A stretch of DNA of 60,805 bases from positions 1 to 60,805 of the forward strand of contig CABSLQ010000008.1 in the NCBI GenBank assembly GCA_902478605.1, written 5' to 3'. Positions within the stretch are counted from its first letter, which is position 1. The number at the start of each line of letters is the position of its first letter. Both the position numbers and the translations under genes were made by a program. Under the pieces are notes generated by a model. It saw nothing but the letters and a program-made list of their open reading frames with translations. It was not told where the DNA came from and ran no database searches. Below are positions 7,485-14,598 of this stretch, piece by piece. Origin of the DNA: an uncultured Oscillospiraceae bacterium (GTDB lineage Bacteria > Bacillota > Clostridia > Oscillospirales > Acutalibacteraceae).

Positions 7485-8627
7485 ATGCTGTTAAAAAACG
7501 CCGTGGTATACAATGAGGTGTTTGAGCCGGTGCGGGCGGACGTCGCCGTGGAGGGGGAAACCATCACCGGCGTGGGCAAGGTGACCGCCTCGGGCGAGTG
7601 CTTTGATCTGACGGGGTACACCGTGGTGCCCGGCTTCATCGACATACATATTCACGGCTGCGTGGGGATGGATGCCTCCGACGCGACGCCCGAGGCGCTC
7701 GAAGCCATGTCCGCGTGCCTGGTCACGCACGGCGTGACCTCTTTCTGCCCGACCTCCCTGACCCTGTCGCACGAGCAGCTGGTGAAGATTTTTGCCAATG
7801 TGCGCGACATGAAGGACAAGGTGTCCGGCGCGTATATCCAGGGGGCGAATATGGAGGGGCCCTTCATCGCCATGTCCAAGAAGGGCGCGCAGAACGCCGA
7901 CTATGTCCGCAACCCCGATAAAGACGAATTCCGCGCGCTGTACGAGGGCTGCGGCGGGTGCATTTCGATCGTGGACATCGCGCCCGAATGCGACGGCGCG
8001 GAGGACTTTATCCGCGAGGTGCAGCCCTACTGCCCGGTTTCCATCGCCCACACCGCCGCCCATTATGAGGAAGCGGTGCAGGCCATCGAACTGGGCGCGC
8101 GCCACGCGACCCATCTGTACAATGCCATGAGCGGCCTGACCCACCGCGATCCCGGTGTGGTGGGCGCGGTGTTTGACATGGCGCAGACCTACGGCGTGCG
8201 CGGCGAGCTTATCTGCGACGGGTTCCATATCCATCCCGCGGCGCTGCGCATTGCGTTCCGCCAGCTGGGCGAAGACGGTTCGATCATCATAAGCGATTCG
8301 CTGCGCGCGGCCGGCTGCCAGGACGGCGAGTACGATCTCGGCGGCCTGAAGATGTTCGTGGTGGACGGCAAGGCCCGTCTCGCCGACGGCACCATCGCCG
8401 GTTCCACCTCCAACCTGCACGAAGAGCTGAAAAACGTGGTGTCCTACGGCGTGCCCTTCAAGCAGGCGCTCAAATCGGTGTCCATCAACCCGGCACGCGC
8501 CATCCGCGTCGATCGGGAAACGGGTTCCATCGCGCTGGGCAAGCGCGCTGACCTGGTCGTGCTCGACGACAAGCTGGATATCCGCCTGGTGGTGGTCAAA
8601 GGGCAGGTAAAGGTGAATAATTTGTAA
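7485..8627 (+). CDS. nagA: N-acetylglucosamine-6-phosphate deacetylase
   Basis: The 380-residue product removes the acetyl group from GlcNAc-6-phosphate in the cytoplasm, giving glucosamine-6-phosphate for glycolysis or cell-wall synthesis. It is an amidohydrolase-fold enzyme. The metal motif HIHG sits near residue 58; ATHLYNAM (about 207) and ISDSLRAAG (about 268) mark the active-site histidine and catalytic aspartate regions. Length fits the family. ATG 7485 follows AAAGGAGG. No nagB is next to it. The GH20 enzyme at 20335-22191 could supply its substrate after uptake and phosphorylation. Confidence 0.93.
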   Translation: MLLKNAVVYNEVFEPVRADVAVEGETITGVGKVTASGECFDLTGYTVVPGFIDIHIHGCVGMDASDATPEALEAMSACLVTHGVTSFCPTSLTLSHEQLVKIFANVRDMKDKVSGAYIQGANMEGPFIAMSKKGAQNADYVRNPDKDEFRALYEGCGGCISIVDIAPECDGAEDFIREVQPYCPVSIAHTAAHYEEAVQAIELGARHATHLYNAMSGLTHRDPGVVGAVFDMAQTYGVRGELICDGFHIHPAALRIAFRQLGEDGSIIISDSLRAAGCQDGEYDLGGLKMFVVDGKARLADGTIAGSTSNLHEELKNVVSYGVPFKQALKSVSINPARAIRVDRETGSIALGKRADLVVLDDKLDIRLVVVKGQVKVNNL

Positions 8628-8643
8628 CAAGCCGCTGAAAATC

Positions 8644-8672
8644 TTGACTTCTGACCCCGGCGGCAGTATGAT
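8644..8672 (+). promoter_or_regulatory. Promoter of the small membrane protein gene
   Basis: -35 TTGACT (8644-8649), 17-bp spacer, -10 TATGAT (8667-8672), about 44 bp before the start codon at 8716. Confidence 0.7.
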
Positions 8673-8715
8673 AAGAATAACAATGGGAAATACTGCTGAT
8701 GGAGGATGATGAAAT

Positions 8716-8955
8716 ATGCGCGATAATAAATCCGGAAAAGTGACCTTTATTGTGATTCTGGCGGCCGCTGTGGCGGCGCTGACGACGGTGGCGGTGCTGC
8801 TTCTGCGCGCCCGCGCGAAAAGGAAAGCGATGAATGCCGCCGCGGCGTTTGATTACGATTTTGACGACTGCGACTGCTACGACGACGAGTGCGGCTGCGA
8901 CTTCAGCGATTCCGCGGAGGAGCCGGCGCCGGACACCGCCGCCGAGGAATCCTGA
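8716..8955 (+). CDS. Small single-pass membrane protein with acidic, cysteine-containing tail
   Basis: A 79-residue protein I do not recognise. Residues 8-29 form one hydrophobic segment followed by basic RARAKRK, which predicts a cytoplasmic C-terminus. The tail (about 43-79) is rich in Asp, Glu and Tyr and has four Cys in DDCDCYDDECGCDF, a possible metal or redox site. It has its own promoter, a GGAGGATGATG ribosome binding region and a strong terminator, so it is very likely a real monocistronic gene. No function can be assigned. Confidence 0.75.
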   Translation: MRDNKSGKVTFIVILAAAVAALTTVAVLLLRARAKRKAMNAAAAFDYDFDDCDCYDDECGCDFSDSAEEPAPDTAAEES

Positions 8956-9001
8956 GGGGCGCCCCGTTTCACGCGGGAATCCCGGACATCTGCAAACGAA
9001 C

Positions 9002-9047
9002 AGGCGGCGGACGGCCCGAAAGGGGCTGTCTGCCGCCTGCTTTTGTC
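9002..9047 (+). terminator. Strong intrinsic terminator
   Basis: A stem of about 17 bp (starting AGGCGGCGGAC, ending GTCTGCCGCCT, 9002-9038) is followed by GCTTTTGT. The rest of the interval to 9291 shows only a small GTTTTCCC / GGGAAAC hairpin near 9110-9130. Confidence 0.85.
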
Positions 9048-9291
9048 CCTTAAGCGAAAAAGGCCCGCCGGGATGGTACCATGGGGAGATAAGAACCGCT
9101 TTCGCAACCGTTTTCCCGAAGGGGAAACCCGGTGAAGAAGGGCCCTTACCCGGACGAGGGCCAGGCCGGCAAAGCAAGGGGCCCGCTTGCGGCCGGCGGA
9201 ACCGGGGAGACGGTCGCACCCTGCTTCTGCATAGAAAAAACGCCGCATACCGCCGCGTGGGCCGGGACTCGGCCTGACAGGAGGAATCCGC

Positions 9292-9942
9292 ATGAAGATC
9301 GAAAAGCCGCTGCTGCCCGCTTCTCTGTGGGAAACAACCGATTTGGAAAGCGCCATCCAGTACGCCCGGCAGGAGGAGGACGACGTGCGCGGCCTGCTGC
9401 TCAGCGGCGGGGAGCTCAAGGGGGCGCGACTGCACCCGCCGCTCGAGATCCGCGGGTGCGTGTTTGAAAATTGGCGGTTTTCCGACTGCGCCATGCCGGG
9501 GATCAGCTTCACCGACGTGGTGTTCCGCGGCTGCGACCTGTCCAACCTGGACCTCAGCGGCTGCTCGCTGCTGCGCTGCGCCTTTGAGGGGTGCAAGGGG
9601 GTGGGGCTGCTGCTGCCGCAGGCAAAGCTGCGCCACGTGACCATGATCGACTGCCAGCTGCGCCTTATCAATCTGTCGGGCTGTGTGAACAAGGCGGCGG
9701 CGTTCACCCGCTGCGATTTAAGCGAGGGGGTGCTCAACGGGTGCGGCTGGCACCGCACGCCGCTGCGCGAATGCCGGATGGTGGGCTGCCATGTGACGGG
9801 CACCTCCTTCGACGGGGTGGATCTGACCACCTGCGAGGTGGAAGGCTGGGCGCTGGGCGGCGGGGAGCTCAAGGGGGCGCTGGTCACCCGGGACCAGGCT
9901 GCCGCCTTTGCCCTTCTGCTCGGTTTGGTGATCAAGGGATGA
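9292..9942 (+). CDS. Pentapeptide-repeat protein
   Basis: A 216-residue cytoplasmic protein. From about residue 45 to 195 it shows the A(D/N)LXX-type periodicity: hydrophobic or Cys residues every five positions, as in GCDLSNLDLSGCSLLRCAF. Such proteins fold as right-handed quadrilateral beta-helices. Some (MfpA, Qnr) mimic DNA and protect gyrase, but most have no known role, and this one has more Cys than those. ATG 9292 follows ACAGGAGG. Monocistronic by position. Family is clear, function is not. Confidence 0.8.
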   Translation: MKIEKPLLPASLWETTDLESAIQYARQEEDDVRGLLLSGGELKGARLHPPLEIRGCVFENWRFSDCAMPGISFTDVVFRGCDLSNLDLSGCSLLRCAFEGCKGVGLLLPQAKLRHVTMIDCQLRLINLSGCVNKAAAFTRCDLSEGVLNGCGWHRTPLRECRMVGCHVTGTSFDGVDLTTCEVEGWALGGGELKGALVTRDQAAAFALLLGLVIKG

Positions 9943-10055
9943 GCCGGGGCGCCGGCCTGGGGGCAGGCAGCGGGCGTTTCGTCCGGATCGGGCGGGATTT
10001 GCCGCGCTTCCCGGCTTGGGTGAAGGCCTGAAAGGCCGCCGTGCCCGTTTGGCAG

Positions 10056-10500
10056 GAGTTCGCGGCCTTTGCCGCGAACTCCCGGAAAAACCGCTGCCGC
10101 GCTTTTTCTGGATAAGTCTCTTCTTCATCCGCCACCGGCGGCAAGACTTCGGGCAAAGCCCGAAGTCCCGAAAATGGTGCCCAAAACGGCTGATGCGCCT
10201 GTCGGCGCGCCGTTTTGACCACGGCATGCCCACCAGAGTTGCCGGCGCTGTCGCGGCGGCAACTCCCGGAAAAAGCCCTTGGCCGCCGAAGCGGCGTCCA
10301 TTTCGTACCTTACGGTACGAAACCGGCCTTTTTCTGGGGTAGTTCCTGCTTACCCGTTCCCGCCACTGGCGGCGCTCGGATTTGTTGCCTCTTGTGGTAC
10401 CCAAAACTGGCGGCCGCAGCTATCGCTGCTGCCAGTTTTGACCACGGCGCCAGCCCCTGCTCGCTGTATCCCGCACTGCGGGCGCTCGCAGGCGCTGCAA
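10056..10500. repeat. Array of different palindromic hairpins in a shared framework
   Basis: The stretch is built of near-perfect hairpins: 10056-10081 (GAGTTCGCGGC arms), 10145-10167 (GACTTCGGGC), 10182-10217 (CAAAACGGC), 10236-10265 (GAGTTGCCG), 10301-10322 (TTTCGTACC) and 10402-10440 (CAAAACTGGC). Linkers are shared with 193-435: a CCGCCA-CTGG-CGG module, then GGTGCCC or GGTACCC before the stem and GACC after it, and GCTCGCAGGCGCTGC at the end. Stem sequences differ while pairing is kept. It fills the gap between the pentapeptide gene and the zinc-ribbon gene; 9943-10055 shows nothing else. Confidence 0.85.
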
Positions 10501-10538
10501 AAAAGCCGCCCATTCTTTCGAATGGACGGCTTTTTCTG
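10499..10538 (-). terminator. Terminator of the zinc-ribbon gene
   Basis: AAAAAGCCGcCCATTC / GAATGGaCGGCTTTTT with loop TTTC. On the minus strand the stem is followed by six T, matching the end of the gene at 10554. Confidence 0.85.
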
Positions 10539-10553
10539 CTCAGTCAGGCTAGC

Positions 10554-10832
10554 TCAGCCTTCGCCGCGCATGCTGGCGAAGCACTCGCTGCAATACACAG
10601 GACGGTCCTCGCGGGGCTTGAAGGGAACTCTCGCTTCCTTGCCGCAGTTGGCGCAGATGGCGACATGCATCTCGCGATCCGGCTTTGCGGCGGACTTGCG
10701 CGCGTCGCGGCACGCCTTGCAGCGCTGCGGCTCGTTCACAAAGCCTTTTTCCGCGTAGAATTCCTGCTCGCCGGCGGTGAAAATGAATTCAGCGCCACAT
10801 TCTTTGCAGATCAGAGTCTTGTCTTCGTACAT
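10554..10832 (-). CDS. Zinc-ribbon domain protein
   Basis: A 92-residue cytoplasmic protein with two zinc-ribbon halves. The first has CKECGAEF (about 9-16) and CKACRDARK (about 38-46); the second has CANCGKEA (about 60-67) and CSECFASMRG (about 80-89). Together they give four CxxC knuckles, enough for two zinc ions. This small protein type is common and highly conserved in Firmicutes and annotated only as zinc-binding; roles in nucleic acid or ribosome binding are guesses. ATG 10832 follows an AGCGAGGTAG site. The tRNA-like sequence lies 32 bp upstream on the same strand. Confidence 0.85.
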   Translation of the reverse strand: MYEDKTLICKECGAEFIFTAGEQEFYAEKGFVNEPQRCKACRDARKSAAKPDREMHVAICANCGKEARVPFKPREDRPVYCSECFASMRGEG

Positions 10833-10863
10833 GGATTGCTACCTCGCTTTAAGATAAAAAATT

Positions 10864-10927
10864 TGCCCTGCGACGGATTCGGACCGACACCTTTGAAAAA
10901 CAACGCTCTCATTAAGCTACCCGGGCA
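10864..10927 (-). other. Truncated tRNA-like sequence (candidate tRNA remnant)
   Basis: On the minus strand a 64-nt stretch has an acceptor-like pairing (TGCCCGG with CAGGGCA, 6 of 7), a D-arm-like GTAGCTTAATGAGAGC, and a T-arm-like GTCGG-TCCGAAT-CCGTC. It is about ten bases short: the D loop lacks its GG region and the anticodon stem pairs mostly by G-T. It ends without CCA. I read it as a decayed or partly deleted tRNA rather than a working one. Identity cannot be assigned. Confidence 0.45.
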
Positions 10928-10975
10928 TATGATACCGGCGTATATCGCCGTTATATCCAAACGGTGTACGCGGGG

Positions 10976-11587
10976 CTATTTCCCGCGGAAATCCGGCCAG
11001 ATGGTGGCCGAAAACTTGCGGCGCACGCGCTGCAGCGCGTTGTCCACCGCTTTGGTCCCTATGTTCAGCATCGCGGCGATCCCCTCATAGGAATACCCGT
11101 TCAGGTACAGCATCAGCACCCGGTATTCCAAATCGGTCAGCGTGCTTTTGAGCCGCTCGCGCAGCCGCGCCGTTTCCTCCCGTTCGAGAAGGATATTCTC
11201 CGGCTCGGCTTGTCCGTTGGTGAGCTCGGCGGCGTCCTCGCTGTCCAGGCTTTCCAGTGCGGAGGGCGGCACCTGCCGCAGCGAACCGGCGTGCCTGACG
11301 GCCGACAGAATACGGTGCCGCACGCACACCGCCGCATAGGTCGCAAAGGAGGCCCCGCCGCCGGGCCGGAAGGTCCGCACCGCGGACAGCAGGCCAAGCA
11401 GCCCCTCCTGCGCCAAATCCTCGGCGTCGAGCCACGGGCCGCGGAACCGGGCGGCCAGCCGCTGCACCATGGGGGCGTGCCGGTGCACCAGACAGGTCAG
11501 GGCTTCTTCCACCCCTTCCCCCGCAAGCCGGACCAGCTCTTCATCCCCGCGCTGCTCCAGACCGGCGCTCTTCGGGCCATGCACCAA
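10976..11587 (-). CDS. Sigma-70 family RNA polymerase sigma factor, SigH-like
   Basis: A 203-residue sigma factor. Region 2 (about 35-105) contains DAEDLAQEGLLGLLSAV, the core-binding and -10 reading helix, and then FATYAAVCVRHRILSAVR. Region 4 (about 140-195) ends in a helix-turn-helix with YLNGYSYEGIAAMLN. No region 1.1 or region 3 is obvious. Size and motifs fit the SigH (Spo0H) branch found in spore formers. The start is TTG 11587 or GTG 11584, both after GAGGTGAT; no in-frame ATG lies nearby. It has its own good promoter. SigH is the likely identity but an orphan paralogue is possible. Confidence 0.78.
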   Translation of the reverse strand: MVHGPKSAGLEQRGDEELVRLAGEGVEEALTCLVHRHAPMVQRLAARFRGPWLDAEDLAQEGLLGLLSAVRTFRPGGGASFATYAAVCVRHRILSAVRHAGSLRQVPPSALESLDSEDAAELTNGQAEPENILLEREETARLRERLKSTLTDLEYRVLMLYLNGYSYEGIAAMLNIGTKAVDNALQRVRRKFSATIWPDFRGK

Positions 11588-11634
11588 ACCATCACCTCAA
11601 CGCTACCTACGGGCCAATTCCGCTGAACACAACT

Positions 11635-11663
11635 AGTTTACTCTATCCCGAAGCAAATGTCAA
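11635..11663 (-). promoter_or_regulatory. Promoter of the SigH-like gene
   Basis: On the minus strand, perfect -35 TTGACA (11663-11658), 17-bp spacer, -10 TAAACT (11640-11635). The remaining interval 11664-12358 has open frames in several phases but no ribosome binding site with a plausible protein; I see no gene in it. Confidence 0.7.
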
Positions 11664-12358
11664 CACTTTTTTTCATAAAATTATTCAATGTGTAAAAAAA
11701 TGCCCTTTTGTGTCGGAAAAAATTCTGCCCTTTCAATAAGGACTCCATTTTCTTCCCCAAAAGCCCCATACCGGTGGCGCTTTTTCACCCATTTTGAGCC
11801 TGTATACCACAATATGTGGGGGTTGGGCCAACCGACCATTTTTGCCGCTTTTTTCATTGCAACGGGGCGGATTGGCGGCCCTTTCCGGCAAACAGGCAGG
11901 GGGATACCGCCCGCGGGCGGGTTACTTCGCCGGGATCCCGAACCGCGCGGGGGCGCCGCCTCCCGTCTGCCGCCGCAGCACAGCCGCGGCAGGCGATCAC
12001 CGGTATTGCACCGCGCGTTGGTTCATCATACCATGTCCCCGTTTCAAATGCAAGCCGGAATCGGCTGGATATCCCGCAGCGCGGCACTTGCAAAACGGCA
12101 CGCAAACGGCTATGATAAAAGCAGACAAGCCGGGGAAGCTATTGGCGGGCGGCGCAGGCGGGCGCAGCCGGCCGCCCCGCCGCGATGCCGGCGAGCCCGG
12201 CGCCGGCGGTCCGCATACGCGCGGTCATCCCGCCGCTTTTCTTTTTTGTGCCGCAGAAACCGCGGGGCGCCGCCATAGCGGGCCGCCCGCCAATCACCGC
12301 CGGCATCCGGGTCACGGTGCCGGGAACAGGGGCGGTATAACCCGCCGGGAGGAGCCTC

Positions 12359-13996
12359 ATGAAAGCAGCCCCCAAAAAACAACCGGACAAAAGCCGCTCG
12401 GACGTCCGCCGCCTGCATGAGATTGTGGCGGTGCTCACGCGGCACGGCGCGCTGCGGGGCATGACGCCGGAAAAGCTGCGCCGCATCGCGGAGGATCTGG
12501 GCCCCACCTTCGTCAAGATGGGGCAGATCCTGTCCATGCGGTCGGACATGCTGCCCGCGGCGTATTGCCAGGAGCTGGCCCGGCTGCGGGCGGACGCGGC
12601 CCCGATGCCCTTCGGCGAGGTGCGCACGGTGATCGAGGAGGAATACGGGGCGCGGCCCGAAACGGTGTTTGCCTCCATAGACGAAACGCCGCTGGGCGCC
12701 GCCTCGATGGCACAGGCGCACCTGGCCCGGCTGGCGGACGGCACGCGGGTGGTCGTCAAGGTGCAGCGGCAGGGCATTCACGACACCATGGCCCAGGATA
12801 TCCGCCTGCTGCGCCGGGTGGTGCGGCTGCTGCATCTGTCGGGAGAGACGGGCGGCGTGCTGGATTTTGACGCCATGCTGCGGGAGCTGTGGGCCGCGGC
12901 GCAGCAGGAGATGGATTTTCTTCTCGAGGCGCGCCATGCGGACGAATTCCGTGCCTGCAACCGGGACGTGCCCACCGTCGCCTGTCCGCGGATATACCAC
13001 GAACACACCACCGCCCGCGTGCTCGTGATGGAATACGTCGACGGCCTCGGCCTCGACGATGCCGGGGCGCTGCGCAGGGCGGGGTACGACCCCGATGCGC
13101 TGGCCGCCGCGCTGGCGGACAATTACATCAAGCAGATCATTGAGGACGGCTTTTTCCACGCCGATCCCCACACGGGCAACCTGCGCGTGCGGGGCGGCAA
13201 AATCGTCTGGCTGGATTTCGGCATGATGGGCCGCCTCTCCCCGCGGGACCGGCAGCTGTGCCGGCGGGCGGTGTACGCCATGGCACGGGGGGACGCGGGC
13301 ACGCTCCGGGACGTGGTGCTCACGCTGGGCGTGCATGACGGCCGGGTGGATCACGCCCGGCTGTACGGCGACATCGACGATTTGCTCGCCCGGTACGGCC
13401 GCATGGGCATGGGCGAGATGGATCTGGCCCGTCTGCTGGAGGAATTTCTCACCGTCGCGGGCGACAACGGCATCGCCATGCCGCCGGGCGTGACCATGCT
13501 CGGCCGCGGCCTGCTGACGCTGCAGGGGGTTCTGGTTTCCCTCTCGCCCTCGCTGAATATCCTCGAAATCGTGAAAACCCGCCTGGAAAAGCAGCTGCTG
13601 CGCGATTTTGACCCGGAGGAGGCGCTGCGCAGCGGCGCCCAGGCGTTCCTCGCCTCGGGGCGGCGGGCCATCGACCTCCCCTCCCAGCTGGCCGATCTGC
13701 TCGGCATGGCGCTCAAGGGCCAGAACCGGGTGGGCGTCGAGCTCACCGGATCGGCCGAACCGCTCGCCGCCGTCAGCCGCATGGTCAGCCGGCTGATTAC
13801 CGCCCTGCTGGCCGCCGCGCTCATCGTGGGGGCCAGCCTGGTCTGCATGGCGGAGCTGCCGCCCTGCGCGCTGGGCATCCCCCTGCTGGCGGCGGCGGGC
13901 TATGCGATCGCCCTGGTGCTGTGCGCCGCGCTGCTGATCGGCGGCCTGCGCCGCCGGCGAAAGGAGAAAAAGCGGAAACGGCCGCCGGCCGCCTGA
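12359..13996 (+). CDS. UbiB/AarF (ABC1/ADCK) family kinase-like protein
   Basis: A 545-residue protein of the atypical UbiB kinase-like family. Visible are the KxGQ signature in FVKMGQILSMRSD (about 50-62), the Ala-rich nucleotide loop ASMAQAHLARL (about 117), the lysine in VVVKVQRQG (about 132), HADPHTGNLRV (about 265) and the metal-binding DFGMMG (about 284). Two C-terminal hydrophobic segments (about 480-530) anchor it in the membrane, as in COQ8 and UbiB. Those act in ubiquinone synthesis, which anaerobic Clostridia lack, so its role here is unknown; isoprenoid or lipid homeostasis is a possibility. ATG 12359 follows GGGAGGAG. Monocistronic. Confidence 0.85.
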   Translation: MKAAPKKQPDKSRSDVRRLHEIVAVLTRHGALRGMTPEKLRRIAEDLGPTFVKMGQILSMRSDMLPAAYCQELARLRADAAPMPFGEVRTVIEEEYGARPETVFASIDETPLGAASMAQAHLARLADGTRVVVKVQRQGIHDTMAQDIRLLRRVVRLLHLSGETGGVLDFDAMLRELWAAAQQEMDFLLEARHADEFRACNRDVPTVACPRIYHEHTTARVLVMEYVDGLGLDDAGALRRAGYDPDALAAALADNYIKQIIEDGFFHADPHTGNLRVRGGKIVWLDFGMMGRLSPRDRQLCRRAVYAMARGDAGTLRDVVLTLGVHDGRVDHARLYGDIDDLLARYGRMGMGEMDLARLLEEFLTVAGDNGIAMPPGVTMLGRGLLTLQGVLVSLSPSLNILEIVKTRLEKQLLRDFDPEEALRSGAQAFLASGRRAIDLPSQLADLLGMALKGQNRVGVELTGSAEPLAAVSRMVSRLITALLAAALIVGASLVCMAELPPCALGIPLLAAAGYAIALVLCAALLIGGLRRRRKEKKRKRPPAA

Positions 13997-14175
13997 ACCT
14001 CCCGGCGGCGCCCCTTCTGCCGGGCAGGCGGCCCGTCCCCTTTACCGGGCGAAATTTTGGCAGGAATACATAATTCCCGTTTTATATTATTAGGTAGTAT
14101 TTTAAAACGCTGCCGACCTATGCAAATTTTTTAGCGCTCTCCCACAAAAGTACCGCTTTTTTGACAACTTTATAC

Positions 14176-14204
14176 TTGACGCGGCGTATAAAAGGAGCTA
14201 CAAT
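14176..14204 (+). promoter_or_regulatory. Promoter of the rny leader
   Basis: -35 TTGACG (14176-14181), 17-bp spacer, -10 TACAAT (14199-14204). Predicted transcription start is near 14211, about 390 nt before the rny start codon. Confidence 0.75.
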
Positions 14205-14210
14205 GTATGT

Positions 14211-14598
14211 TGGGTTTAGTAGGCGGGGCGTATACCCCCCTGGGATCTCCCCTGCATGGGTTTTCTTCCGCCGCGGCGCATTGGCCGGGCGGATTTTGAA
14301 ATACGGATGCTGCGTTCCTATATTACGCGTATTACGCGCACGGTCCTTCGGGCACCGGATGGAGAACCTTTTGGCCGCGGACGGCGGTGGCCGCGCGGTG
14401 AAATGGGCCTTTTTGTAATATATTGACGAAACGGGAGATTCTGCGCCCTGTTGCAAGTTTCTTTTCGCGCGCCCTGGTGCCGCGCGGGAAAGGCTTTACG
14501 GGCGGCGGAATTTTTTCTTTTTATGGTCGTACATAAACGGAAGCGGCGCCGCCCTTTAAGGAAAATGTAAGACAAAACGTAGGAGGTGCATCAATTCC
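14211..14598 (+). ncRNA. Long untranslated leader or separate small RNA upstream of rny
   Basis: The predicted transcript runs about 390 nt before rny with no convincing coding region. It contains GC-rich complementary blocks (CCGCCGCGGC near 14267, with GGCCGCGGACGGCGG near 14373), a small TCCTTCGGGCACCGGA hairpin at 14344, and a T run after GGGCC at 14405-14415 that could end a short RNA of about 200 nt. I do not recognise a riboswitch, T-box, 6S or SRP RNA pattern. A short frame from 14203 has no ribosome binding site. Confidence 0.35.

Noticed and set aside
10864..10927. Functional tRNA with UCA anticodon (selenocysteine or suppressor)
   Set aside because: A TCA triplet can be placed in the loop, but the molecule is ten bases short and the anticodon stem is almost all G-T pairs.
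10215..11090. Open frame of 291 codons on the plus strand
   Set aside because: It crosses the hairpin array, the antisense of the zinc-ribbon gene and the tRNA-like sequence; no start signal.
11688..12420. Overlapping open frames of about 200 codons
   Set aside because: No ribosome binding site, no domain pattern, Arg/Pro/Ala-rich composition as expected from random GC-rich sequence.
14161..14418. Short open frame in the rny leader as an upstream peptide gene
   Set aside because: Its start lies before or at the predicted transcription start and has no ribosome binding site.
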